Shown: positions 37,389-45,930 of the stretch, one piece after another
Layout of the letters: each line of letters begins with the position of its first letter
How positions within the stretch are numbered: position 1 is the first letter of the stretch
Assembly (NCBI GenBank): GCA_012103325.1
Contig: WLWY01000001.1
Coordinates: 248,001 to 312,000, forward strand
DNA from: Alphaproteobacteria bacterium
GTDB lineage: Bacteria > Pseudomonadota > Alphaproteobacteria > UBA8366 > GCA-2717185
Direction: 5' to 3'
DNA length: 64,000 nt
Position numbers and translations under genes: made by a program
Notes under the pieces: generated by a model
What the model was told of the DNA's origin: nothing
The model's database searches: none
What the model saw: only the letters and a program-made list of their open reading frames with translations

Positions 37389-38201
37389 TCAAGAAAAGAG
37401 TGCCCGGACGGTAGTCAAATATTCTTCCGAAAAATCGAACACGGTGACGATGGCGTCGTCGAACCCAATTTCCGCCAAGAGGTTGAGCCGGGCCTTGGCT
37501 TCTTCCGGACCGCAGCGCAGATCCAGGTGATCGTCGTCCGTCAGCGACTTGCTCTCGGCATTAAGGTCGACGGGAATGTTGGACGCCACCGTGCGCCCGC
37601 CGCCTTCGCCTTTGAACCGTTTATAGCCTTCCTTCAAGGTCGCGATGTTGGTGAAGTGGGCGGACGAGATCCAGCCGTCATACTCCTTCGCCGCGATGGG
37701 AATCCAGCGGCTGCCGGCCCAACTGCCAATCAGGACCGGCGGACCGCTTTCTGCCGAGTCCAGCGGTGTCAGGTTGGCCTCGCCCACACTCTCGCCGCGC
37801 CACAGACTCCGCATGACGGGCAGCGCCGCCGCGAGGTCCTTGAACCGTCCCGTGTAGTCGTTGCCGGTGGCCTTGAAGTCGGCCTCCGTCGAGCCCGCTC
37901 CAACGCCGAGACGAATCCGGCCGCCCGACAGATAGTGCGCGCTCAAAATTCGGTGCGCGAGTTCGACGGGGCGGCGCAGGGGGACTTGCAGGATGCAGGT
38001 ACCGAGTTCGATCCGTTCGGTAACGGAGGCCGCCGCTGACATGGCGCTCACCGGGTCCGGCCGAAAAGTGCCACGGCCGACCGAGTCGAAGAACCACAAG
38101 CCGTCGAACCCGGTCTGCTCCGCCGTGCGCATTCCGTCGGTGTAGGATTTCCCGCTGGCGATTTGCTCGCCCTGGATATTCAGACTGACACCAAGCCTCA
38201 T
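37389..38201 (-). CDS. Luciferase-like (LLM class) flavin-dependent oxidoreductase
   Basis: 270 residues from the ATG at 38201, preceded by GGGAGGG. TIM-barrel text: GFDGLWFFDSVGRGTFRPDPVSAMSAAASVTERIELGTCILQVPLRRPVELAHRILSAHYLSGGRIRLGVGAGSTEADF, typical of bacterial luciferase-like enzymes using FMNH2 or F420. Only 270 residues, shorter than usual (~300-350). Substrate unknown. Confidence 0.82.
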   Translation of the reverse strand: MRLGVSLNIQGEQIASGKSYTDGMRTAEQTGFDGLWFFDSVGRGTFRPDPVSAMSAAASVTERIELGTCILQVPLRRPVELAHRILSAHYLSGGRIRLGVGAGSTEADFKATGNDYTGRFKDLAAALPVMRSLWRGESVGEANLTPLDSAESGPPVLIGSWAGSRWIPIAAKEYDGWISSAHFTNIATLKEGYKRFKGEGGGRTVASNIPVDLNAESKSLTDDDHLDLRCGPEEAKARLNLLAEIGFDDAIVTVFDFSEEYLTTVRALFS

Positions 38202-38263
38202 CGTATTCCCTCCCCTTGTCCGCAAAACCATCACATGCGCGGCTTCATCGGAATCGGTGCAGT

Positions 38264-38373
38264 ACCCCCCATCCTAACCTTCCCCCGCAAGGGGGGAAGG
38301 GATAATTTAGACAGATCAACGGGTTATTCTCCTCCCCTTGAGGGGGGAGGACTAAGGTGGGGGTGGACGGCGG
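38264..38373 (+). repeat. Two-hairpin dispersed repeat, copy 4
   Basis: Palindromes centred at CCCCGCAAGGGG and CCCCTTGAGGGG flank the spacer GATCAACGGGTTA. It ends in GTGGGGGTGGACGGCGG and aligns with the reverse complement of 8171-8278 along its whole length. Located between the LLM gene's upstream region and the amidohydrolase gene end. Confidence 0.7.
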
Positions 38374-38431
38374 TTACCTAACATGTCTTGAAACATACAG
38401 ACGCTCGCGCCCTTCTACCCAAGATACGATG

Positions 38432-39631
38432 TCAGGCAGTGCCCTCATAGAGGCCGTTTCGCGCGACGATGCGCCCGCCATGCACGACGAGCGACCTTTG
38501 CGGATACCGCACCACCGCTTCCGCGACGGTTTCCGTGGGGATCGTGAAGAAGTCGGCGCGGTTACCGACTTCGAGCCCGTAATCGGAAATACCGATCAGA
38601 TCGGCGCCGCCTTGCGATGCAAAGTGATGCGCGAGCTCCAGATCCGGATCGGTGCGGAAATTTGAGCGCCAGCCGATCAGCATCGCGCGCTCCAGCATGT
38701 CGCCGTCGCCATAGGGGCACCAGCTGTCGCGGATGCCGTCATTGCCGGCGGCAATTGCGACGCCAGCCTCGTGCATCTTTTTGACCGGCGGGATCGACGA
38801 GCCGCCGGGCGCGTGGGTCACGTTCGTGACACCGGTTTCAGCCATCGCCGCAATCAGGCGGTCGGCGTCGCATTCCGCGATATCGCCGAGACAGAAACCG
38901 TGGCTGATGGCGACCCGGCCTTGCATGCCATGCGCCTTGGTGCGTTCGACGATGGCCGCAACTTCCGTCGCGCCGGTCTCACCGCCATCGTGCAGATGGA
39001 TATCGATGCCAACGTCGTGTTTTTCGGCCAACGTGAAAATTAGATCGAGCTGCCCGTCGATATCGCCGTCTATCCCGGCCGGATCGATGCCGCCCAACAA
39101 ATCAGCCCCCGCGCCCAGCGCTGCTTCCATGACCTCGATCGTTCCGGGGCAGGCGAGAACGCCGCTTTGCGGAAAGGCGACGATCTGTACCGTCACCGCA
39201 TCGCGATAACGCTCGCGCGCTTCGAGGACGCCTTCGATGCTGGAGAGCCCCAGCTCCGGGTCGACATCGACATGGGTGCGGCAGTGTCCGGTCCCGTGCA
39301 CCACCAGCCGCTCGATAAGGTTGCCGGCACGTGTCGCGACGGAGAGCGGCAGGTTATCGCGAATCCTCTTTTCCGTCTCGATCCGGCTGGTCCGGTCGGG
39401 ACCGGCGGCGTGCGGATGCCAAGGCAACCCCACCATCGACTTGTCGAGATGCAGATGGCTGTCGACCAGCGCCGGCAGCACCAGATCATCGTTACCATCA
39501 ATCCGGGTCGCGCCGGCCCCATCGGCATCGGTGCCGAGCGCCGCGATGCGGCCAGCTTTCACGACAATTTCCGTCCGCGCACCATCCGCCGTGCGTACGT
39601 TGGCGAGATGCAAATCGCCGCCCGGCATCAC
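38432..39631 (-). CDS. Amidohydrolase, cytosine-deaminase-like
   Basis: 399 residues. Metal-binding DSHLHLDKSMVG (HxH) near residue 60, DIHLHDGG (~210), ISHGFCLGD (~240) and NDGIRDSWCPYGDGDM, the catalytic Asp motif of CodA-type deaminases. Family members hydrolyse C-N bonds in rings (cytosine, isoguanine, N-acyl amides). Its start overlaps the stop of the AtuA C-terminal-domain gene (ATGA), linking it to that operon. Confidence 0.85.
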   Translation of the reverse strand: MMPGGDLHLANVRTADGARTEIVVKAGRIAALGTDADGAGATRIDGNDDLVLPALVDSHLHLDKSMVGLPWHPHAAGPDRTSRIETEKRIRDNLPLSVATRAGNLIERLVVHGTGHCRTHVDVDPELGLSSIEGVLEARERYRDAVTVQIVAFPQSGVLACPGTIEVMEAALGAGADLLGGIDPAGIDGDIDGQLDLIFTLAEKHDVGIDIHLHDGGETGATEVAAIVERTKAHGMQGRVAISHGFCLGDIAECDADRLIAAMAETGVTNVTHAPGGSSIPPVKKMHEAGVAIAAGNDGIRDSWCPYGDGDMLERAMLIGWRSNFRTDPDLELAHHFASQGGADLIGISDYGLEVGNRADFFTIPTETVAEAVVRYPQRSLVVHGGRIVARNGLYEGTA

Positions 39632-40008
39632 GCTGCTCCGTCGGATTGCCGTGCCTGCCGCGCATTCTCGACGACGGATTGGGGAACCTTGACGGTCACC
39701 GAGAGCGCAAGAAAGGACAGGCTCTTGCCGTGACCATCGAGATTGAGGCTGCCATTCACGCCACCCTGCAGCACATCGTCGAGCACGAAGTTGAACGCGC
39801 CCAGGACCGGGAGGTCGTAGCGCACGACCTTGCTCGCACCGCGGTGACCAAACGCCGCCCTCATCCGCCCTTCGGTGACCTGTTCCTCGATGTACGCGTA
39901 TGCATCCGGTACGTATGGGATGATGCTGACGTTGGAACGGTCGCCCTTGTCGCCGGTTCGGCCATGGGCAATCTCACGCAATGGAACCTCGACCAACCCG
40001 TCAGTCAT
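39628..40008 (-). CDS. Stand-alone AtuA-like C-terminal (ferredoxin-fold) domain protein
   Basis: 126 residues. VPLREIAHGRTGDKGDRSNVSIIPY and the tail KSLSFLALSVTVKVP match the C-terminal domain that in AtuA/DUF1446 proteins usually follows the large domain in one chain. Here the two are separate genes overlapping by 8 bases, so they probably form one complex. AtuA is linked to acyclic terpene degradation in Pseudomonas, but most homologues are uncharacterised. Confidence 0.8.
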   Translation of the reverse strand: MTDGLVEVPLREIAHGRTGDKGDRSNVSIIPYVPDAYAYIEEQVTEGRMRAAFGHRGASKVVRYDLPVLGAFNFVLDDVLQGGVNGSLNLDGHGKSLSFLALSVTVKVPQSVVENARQARQSDGAA

Positions 40009-41380
40009 CGCCGGCCTCCACCAAACGGACCCGTGGCTGGATGGATTCGCGCGGAATTAGGCATGATGCCGTTTTTATTCTAGGCGTGACGTTTAACCGA
40101 ACCCCGGCACCACCCGCCGGACCCGCGCAATACAGCGTTTCCACTTCTCGGGCCGCGCGGGACGCGGTCTCTTCGTCCTCGGCGTTTACCGCGAGACGCA
40201 CGCGTACGTCCTGCCATTCCGTTTCGGACTGCGCGTCAGCCAAGCCGCCGCCATCGCCATCCAGAACGCTGACCAGCCCCAAGACATCCGTGCGTATGTC
40301 TATTCCCGGAAACTCGCGCTCGACCCGCTGTTTCGCCGTGTCCGCCGCGAGCCGCGCCCGCGCCGAAGCACCGGGACCGGCATAGGAGATTTCGCCTTCG
40401 CCGAGCCAACCGCCGGCGAAACTGATCGTAACCTTCAGCGTTTCCGGCGCCGGCCGGCCCCGCGCACCGCTGACCTTCACGCGATCCGGGCCGACCTGCT
40501 CGGCGCGGACATCCATCAGATCTAGGGTCACGTCCGGCGTCAGGTAATTGGCCGGGTCATGTATTTCGTAGAGGATTTGTTCTTTCACGGTGCGCTCGTC
40601 GACCCTGCCGCCGGTTCCCGCGGGCTTGGTCAGCACGATATCGCCGTCGTCGGTCACTTCGGCAATCGGATAGCCGATATCGGCCATGTTTGGCACGTCC
40701 TTATAACCGGGGTCGGCGAAATAACCACCGGTCGCCTGCGCGCCACACTCCAGCAGGTGCCCCGTCAGCACGCCGGATGCAATGCGGTCCCAATCGGCGC
40801 CGTCCCAGCCGAAATGATGCAGCAGCGGTGCCAGCGCCAGCGCAGAATCGGTCACCCGGCCCGTCACGACGACATCCGCGCCCAACGCCAACGCATCGGC
40901 GATGGGACGCGCGCCGAGGTAGGCATTCGCGGCGACGATATCGTTGCGGCCGACATCGAACAGCGGTTCCTCTTCCCAGGCCTGCACCTGCATCGAAGGC
41001 AGTCCTTCGCGAACATCGTCCCCTTCGACAACGGCGACCTTGATACCTTCGATGCCAAGTTCTTTCGCCAGCCGGTGGATCGCCTTCGCCGCCCCGGCCG
41101 GGTTCGCCGCGCCGAAGTTCCCCAGAATCGGAATGCCATGCGTCACGCAGTCGGCCAGCACGGGCGCCAAAAACCGTTCCAGATCCGGCGTATACCCCTT
41201 TTCTGGATCACGCAGCCGGTTACGCTGCGCATAGGCCAAGGTACGCTCCGCCAAGGTTTCGTAAAACAGCGCCGCCGGGGCGCCGGACTCGATCAGAGCC
41301 TTGACGACGGGCGCACCCGCATCGACCCGGTCGGTCGCGAAACCGGCCGCGTTGCCGACATGAAACACGGAGTCTGCCAT
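40001..41380 (-). CDS. AtuA/DUF1446 family protein, large domain
   Basis: 459 residues. Family text: [65 protein letters not shown]-like region, [33 protein letters not shown] and [37 protein letters not shown]. The C-terminal domain normally fused in AtuA is supplied by the overlapping downstream gene. Enzymatic activity unknown. The operon with an amidohydrolase and a histidine phosphatase does not look like the acyclic terpene cluster, so a different substrate is likely. Confidence 0.85.
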   Translation of the reverse strand: [459 protein letters not shown]

Positions 41381-41397
41381 GCGGGTACTCCTTCTAT

Positions 41398-41946
41398 CTA
41401 CAAGGGGTCGACGCGCCAGGCGTCGGCGTCGGGTTCGAACATCATCGGATGCGCATTTTTTGCGCGGCCGGCATAATCCCCTCCGGCCAGGTGTTGGTGC
41501 AGAATTCGGAACACGCCGGCATGGGCGACCAAAAGCGCGGTCGGCGGCGCGGCAATCTTCTCGAGGCTGGCAACGACCCGTTGCCGGAACGACTGCACGG
41601 ACTCGCCGCCGTCCGGTGTTACATCGCGCTCATAGACCGATACCGGTTGCCCTTCCCAGACGCCGAGATTGCGTTCCCGCAGATCGTCGTAGACTTCTAT
41701 CGTGACACCACCCATAGCCTCGGCAACCATCTGCGCCGTATCGAAGGCTCGGCTCAGCGGGCTGGAATAGATCGCCGTGATCGCATGCCCAAGCAGCCTT
41801 TCACCCGCCGCGCGTGCCTGTTCGCGCCCGGCTTCAGTCAACGCATAATCGGTCGCGCCGCCGATTAAACCATCCACATTGGATTCAGACTGGCCGTGGC
41901 GCAGAAATAGAAAACCGGATTCGATAAGGGGACGGACGCCATGCAT
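41398..41946 (-). CDS. Histidine phosphatase superfamily protein
   Basis: 182 residues. Catalytic LRHGQSESN motif at residues ~15-23, IYSSPLSRAFDTA (second substrate Arg), RERNLGVWEG with the proton-donor Glu and LLVAHAGVFRIL (second catalytic His). It belongs to the phosphoglycerate mutase-like branch that removes phosphate from small molecules. It begins the minus-strand AtuA operon (17 bases before the AtuA gene) and is divergent from the molybdopterin hydroxylase gene. Confidence 0.88.
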   Translation of the reverse strand: MHGVRPLIESGFLFLRHGQSESNVDGLIGGATDYALTEAGREQARAAGERLLGHAITAIYSSPLSRAFDTAQMVAEAMGGVTIEVYDDLRERNLGVWEGQPVSVYERDVTPDGGESVQSFRQRVVASLEKIAAPPTALLVAHAGVFRILHQHLAGGDYAGRAKNAHPMMFEPDADAWRVDPL

Positions 41947-41990
41947 GATGACATAATCTTACACCTGAAGCCCGACCGTGAAAGGGAACA

Positions 41991-44354
41991 ATGTTGCCAA
42001 CACAGAGTCCAACCGGTGCCGAGGGTATCGGCGCACCCCTTCCACGGACGGAAGACCAGCGGCTGCTTACCGGCAAGGGACAGTATGCGGGCGATTTTTC
42101 CCCGGATGGCCTCTGCCACGCTGCATTGGTGCGCTCGCCGCACGCGCATGCGAGGATCCGCGCGATCGACATCTCCGGCGCGATGGCACAACCGGGCGTG
42201 CTCGCGGTTCTGACCGGCGCGGATGCCATGGCAGGTGGGTTGGGACCCATACCGCACAATCCGGACTGGATGGGCCCGCCGGATGCCGAACTTCTCCTGC
42301 CACCGGGCTTCAAGGTCTACACGACGGAGAACCTGCCTCTGCCCGTCGATACGGTGCGCTATGTCGGCGAAGCCGTCGCTCTGGTCATCGCCGAGACGGT
42401 CGCCGCGGCGGCCGATGCTATCGACCATGTGCATATCGACTACGAGCCCCTGCCTGCGGTCGTGCACGCGCGCGACGCGCGGGCGGAAAACGCGCCGCGC
42501 CTCTGGCCGGATTGTCCCGGCAATCTGTCGCTCACCTGCGAGGTCGGCGACAAAAATGTCACCGACCGCGCCTTCGGCGAAGCAACACATATCGTCAAGC
42601 TGGACAGCTGGGTGCACCGCGTCACCGGCACCCCGATGGAACCGCGTTCGGTGCTCGGCGAATACGATCCGGCGAAAGACTTCTACACCCTGCGCGCGGC
42701 GTCCGGGCGGGGGGCGGTGCAGACACGCGAGCGGCTGTCGCTGATTCTGGGCGTTCCAAAAGAGAACTGCCGCGCCGTCTTTGGCGACATGGGCGGGAAT
42801 TTCGGCACACGTAACGGGTTCTCGCCGGAATTCGCTTTGATGCCCTGGGCCGCGAAACGTGTCGGACGACCGGTCAAATGGACCGCGACGCGGCAGGAAT
42901 GCTTTCTCAGCGACTATCAAGCCCGCGACCTCACTTCGACCGCCGAACTGGCGCTCGATACGGAGGGGAATTTTCTCGGCCTGCGTGGTGTCAACACGCT
43001 GAATTTGGGCGCCTATACGGTCTATTTCTGGCCACTGCGCAAGGGGCTCTCGATGATGCAGAGCGTCTATCGCATCCCGAGCGTCCATTTCGAAGGGCAT
43101 GCGGTGCTGACCAACACTGCGCCGACCGCCGTCTACCGCAGTGCCGGCCGGCCCGAGGCAATCTACATGATCGAGCGGCTGATCGAACTCGCCGCCGAGC
43201 AGTATGGCTTCGACCGGGTTGACCTACGCCGGCGCAATCTGATTGCCAGCGAGGCAATGCCCTTCACCAACGGCGTCGGGGTCACCTATGACAGCGGCGA
43301 CTACACCGCCTGCATGGACGAGGCACTGCGCGAAGCCGACTGGGACGGTTATGAGGCCCGCCGGGCCGGATCCGCCGCGCGCGGGCTGCGCCGCGGCATT
43401 GCCGTAGCGAATTATATCGAGGTGACCAGCGGCATTCCGCGCGAACGCGCCGAGGTGACGGTATGCGAGGACGGTTGCGTCGAGTTGGTCGTCGGCACCA
43501 TGAGCAGCGGCCAGGGCCACGAAACCAGCTTTCCCCAACTGATCAGCGAATGGCTGCAGATCCCGTTCCGCAAGGTGCGGTTCGTCGCCAACGACACGGA
43601 CCGGGTGTCGGTCGGCGGCGGCTCTCATTCGGGCCGCTCGATGCGGTTGGTCAGTATCGCCGCCGGAGAAGCGGTCGAAACGCTGCTCGCCAAAGGTAGA
43701 TCCATTGCAGCACACGTTCTGCAAGCGCCCGAATCGGACATCGTCTTTGCCGATGGCGCCTTCACCACGCCGGGCGGGGGCAGCATCGATCTTTGGGAAG
43801 CGGCGCGGGCCGCCGCAACGCTCGATACCCTGCCGGACGATCTGCGCGGCGAGCTCGAGGGCATCGGCGACATTACCAACCGCGCGGGCGGCTATCCCTA
43901 CGGCGCGCATGTCTGCGAAGTGGAGGTCGATCCGGACACGGGACACGTGGCCATCGTTGCCTGGACCGCCGTCGACGATGTCGGACTGGCGGTCAATCCG
44001 CTCATCCTGCACGGCCAGGCGCATGGCGCGGTGGCGCAGGGGCTCGGCCAGGCCCTTTTCGAGGAGATCCGCTACGACCCGGACAGCGCGCAACTTCTGA
44101 CGGGGTCCTTCATGGATTACGCGATGCCGCGCGCGGACACCCTACCGCCGATCAAAACCATCATCACGGAAGTCCCCGCCAGCTCCCACCCACACGGTAT
44201 CCGCCCCGGCGGCGAAGGCGGCACGACCCCCGCGCTCGGCGTCGTCATCAACGCCATCGTCAACGCGCTGTCGGATTTCGGCGTGACCCATATCGAAATG
44301 CCGGCAACGCCGCAGCGCGTATGGCAGGCGATCGAGGCTGCTAAGCGGCGTTGA
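41991..44354 (+). CDS. Molybdopterin-binding hydroxylase large subunit (xanthine dehydrogenase / CoxL family), orphan
   Basis: 787 residues, normal length. N-terminal RTEDQRLLTGKGQYAGDF and VRSPHAHARI; MGGNFGTRNGFSPEFALMPWAAKR (Mo-pterin loop); active-site loop TAVYRSAGRPEA, unlike the AYxCSFR loop of true CO dehydrogenase; catalytic glutamate in HGIRPGGEGGTTPALG. It hydroxylates a carbon next to N or a carbonyl. Partner FAD (CoxM-like) and 2Fe-2S (CoxS-like) subunits are not adjacent. The ATG follows AAAGGGAACA. Confidence 0.88.
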   Translation: MLPTQSPTGAEGIGAPLPRTEDQRLLTGKGQYAGDFSPDGLCHAALVRSPHAHARIRAIDISGAMAQPGVLAVLTGADAMAGGLGPIPHNPDWMGPPDAELLLPPGFKVYTTENLPLPVDTVRYVGEAVALVIAETVAAAADAIDHVHIDYEPLPAVVHARDARAENAPRLWPDCPGNLSLTCEVGDKNVTDRAFGEATHIVKLDSWVHRVTGTPMEPRSVLGEYDPAKDFYTLRAASGRGAVQTRERLSLILGVPKENCRAVFGDMGGNFGTRNGFSPEFALMPWAAKRVGRPVKWTATRQECFLSDYQARDLTSTAELALDTEGNFLGLRGVNTLNLGAYTVYFWPLRKGLSMMQSVYRIPSVHFEGHAVLTNTAPTAVYRSAGRPEAIYMIERLIELAAEQYGFDRVDLRRRNLIASEAMPFTNGVGVTYDSGDYTACMDEALREADWDGYEARRAGSAARGLRRGIAVANYIEVTSGIPRERAEVTVCEDGCVELVVGTMSSGQGHETSFPQLISEWLQIPFRKVRFVANDTDRVSVGGGSHSGRSMRLVSIAAGEAVETLLAKGRSIAAHVLQAPESDIVFADGAFTTPGGGSIDLWEAARAAATLDTLPDDLRGELEGIGDITNRAGGYPYGAHVCEVEVDPDTGHVAIVAWTAVDDVGLAVNPLILHGQAHGAVAQGLGQALFEEIRYDPDSAQLLTGSFMDYAMPRADTLPPIKTIITEVPASSHPHGIRPGGEGGTTPALGVVINAIVNALSDFGVTHIEMPATPQRVWQAIEAAKRR

Positions 44355-44368
44355 TTGGACGTACGGCG

Positions 44369-45031
44369 TTACCGTTTTGACCGCCGCCAGCCGGCGGCCT
44401 TCGCTTGCGCCTCCGAACAGAACCAACGCTCGCCCTTGAGCCGATTGATCTTTGTACGATTGTAATATCGTCCATTGGGCATGTGATAGATCCGCACGCC
44501 CTTCTCGCCGATATTGCCTTTGATCTGGCAGGGCTTGTCCGTCGGCATGTTGGACGCCAGCCTCACACCGCGACGCCAGTCCCAGGGCTTGGTGAATTCC
44601 CCCCGCCACAAGCCCTTCTTGGCTTGCTTGGCGGCGTCTTCCTGCGTCACGTATTCCTCGGAGACCGTCCGGTAGGCGAGCGCCATGCCCTCGGCGACCA
44701 TATGGGCGTTCAGAACCATGCCCTTCGGCCCCCCGGCCCGGCAGACCGCGACCGTGCGCCCATCCTTGGTCGCTTCCTTCTTATCGCATTCGACCCATGT
44801 CCGGCCGATCGCGTTGGCAAGGGCAGACGTTGCATGCTCGCCACACGGCCAGGAATGGCCGTCCGCCTTGCACACCTGCTTGGATTCCGGCGCATCGATG
44901 CCGTGAAGGATTATCCGCTGGCCGTCTATTTCTATCGTATTGCCGTCAACAACAATGGGCTCGCCGGCGATGTCGGCAGCGAATGCCGGCAGGGCAAAGA
45001 GCCCGATCAGAAGCGCGGCGACAGACCTCAT
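44369..45031 (-). CDS. Secreted thermonuclease-fold protein (SNase-like) A
   Basis: 220 residues with signal peptide MRSVAALLIGLFALPAFA. SNase-like OB fold (~20-140): IVVDGNTIEIDGQRIILHGIDAPESK. Relative to Staphylococcus nuclease the calcium ligand Asp21 (VDGD) is Asn, whereas Arg35, Asp40 and Glu43 positions (QRI, DAPE) and an Arg equivalent to R87 (DGRTVAV) remain. A C-terminal domain CQIKGNIGEKGVRIYHMPNG...ERWFCSEAQAKAAGW is a common extension. Reduced or altered nuclease activity is possible. It lies convergent to the molybdopterin gene. Confidence 0.8.
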   Translation of the reverse strand: MRSVAALLIGLFALPAFAADIAGEPIVVDGNTIEIDGQRIILHGIDAPESKQVCKADGHSWPCGEHATSALANAIGRTWVECDKKEATKDGRTVAVCRAGGPKGMVLNAHMVAEGMALAYRTVSEEYVTQEDAAKQAKKGLWRGEFTKPWDWRRGVRLASNMPTDKPCQIKGNIGEKGVRIYHMPNGRYYNRTKINRLKGERWFCSEAQAKAAGWRRSKR

Positions 45032-45060
45032 AAGCGATTCGACTCCCCTTCTAGCGGCGT

Positions 45061-45930
45061 CTACCCCATTGCCTCGCGCATCGCATCACCGACGGATGAC
45101 GGCGTATCTAACACAACCACACCCGCCGCTTCGAGCGCCTTGCGCTTCGACTGGTAGGTGCCGCGGTCGCCCATGACGATGGCGCCGGCATGGCCCATGC
45201 GTTTGCCGGGCGGGGACGCCGCGCCGGCAATAAAGGCGACGATGGGCTTGTCCATCTTGGCCGCGTACTCGGCTGCGTCCTCTTCCATTTCGCCGCCGAT
45301 CTCACCAATCAGGACGACGCCTTTCGTGCGCTCATCCGAATCGAGCGCTTCCAGCGCATCGCGCGTCGTGGAGCCGATGATCGGGTCGCCGCCGATGCCG
45401 ATGAAGGTCGAAGTGCCGTATCCGGCTTCGACCATCTTCATGCAGACCAACGTACCGAGGCTGCCGCTGCGCGAGATGATGCCGATGTCGCCGGGGCGAA
45501 AGACGCGTTCGTTGAAGACCGGCATGAAGCCAACGAAGCTTTCGCCCGCCGTCACGACACCGGTCGTGTTCGGCCCGATGACCCAGGTCCCGGCCTCGCG
45601 CGCGGCGGCGAGGAAATACATCACGTCCTGCACCGGGATATGTTCGGTCAGGCAGACGATGCCCTTCGCGCCCGCCTCGATCGCATCCAGCGCGGCGGCC
45701 TTGGCCAGCATCGGCGGGATGAACATCGCCGCGATCTCAAACCCGCCATCCTGCGCCGCATCGACCGCGGAGGCATAGACCGGCACGTCGCAAACCGTCG
45801 TGCCCGCCTTACGCGGATTGACGCCGCCCATGACTTTGGTGCCGTACGCCTGCATGCGTTCGGTCCAGAACGCGCCCTGCTTACCGGTTATGCCCTGCAC
45901 CAGCACGCGCTCGTTTTTCTGCACGATCAT
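45061..45930 (-). CDS. ADP-forming acyl-CoA synthetase alpha subunit (SucD-like)
   Basis: 289 residues. CoA-binding N-domain [46 protein letters not shown], and the phosphohistidine region [15 protein letters not shown] in the ligase domain. It pairs with the beta subunit, whose stop overlaps its start, and both follow a CoA-acylating aldehyde dehydrogenase gene. Succinyl-CoA synthetase itself, malate-CoA ligase and sulfoacetate-CoA ligase share this architecture. The dehydrogenase context favours a product of that enzyme rather than succinate; that is inference. Confidence 0.85.
   Translation of the reverse strand: MIVQKNERVLVQGITGKQGAFWTERMQAYGTKVMGGVNPRKAGTTVCDVPVYASAVDAAQDGGFEIAAMFIPPMLAKAAALDAIEAGAKGIVCLTEHIPVQDVMYFLAAAREAGTWVIGPNTTGVVTAGESFVGFMPVFNERVFRPGDIGIISRSGSLGTLVCMKMVEAGYGTSTFIGIGGDPIIGSTTRDALEALDSDERTKGVVLIGEIGGEMEEDAAEYAAKMDKPIVAFIAGAASPPGKRMGHAGAIVMGDRGTYQSKRKALEAAGVVVLDTPSSVGDAMREAMG

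Noticed and set aside
41865..43100. 411-codon minus-strand frame over the molybdopterin hydroxylase gene
   Set aside because: Antisense to conserved Mo-pterin motifs and overlaps the histidine phosphatase gene.
41991..44354. Aerobic CO dehydrogenase CoxL
   Set aside because: Active-site loop is YRSAGR rather than AYxCSFR, and CoxM/CoxS are absent.
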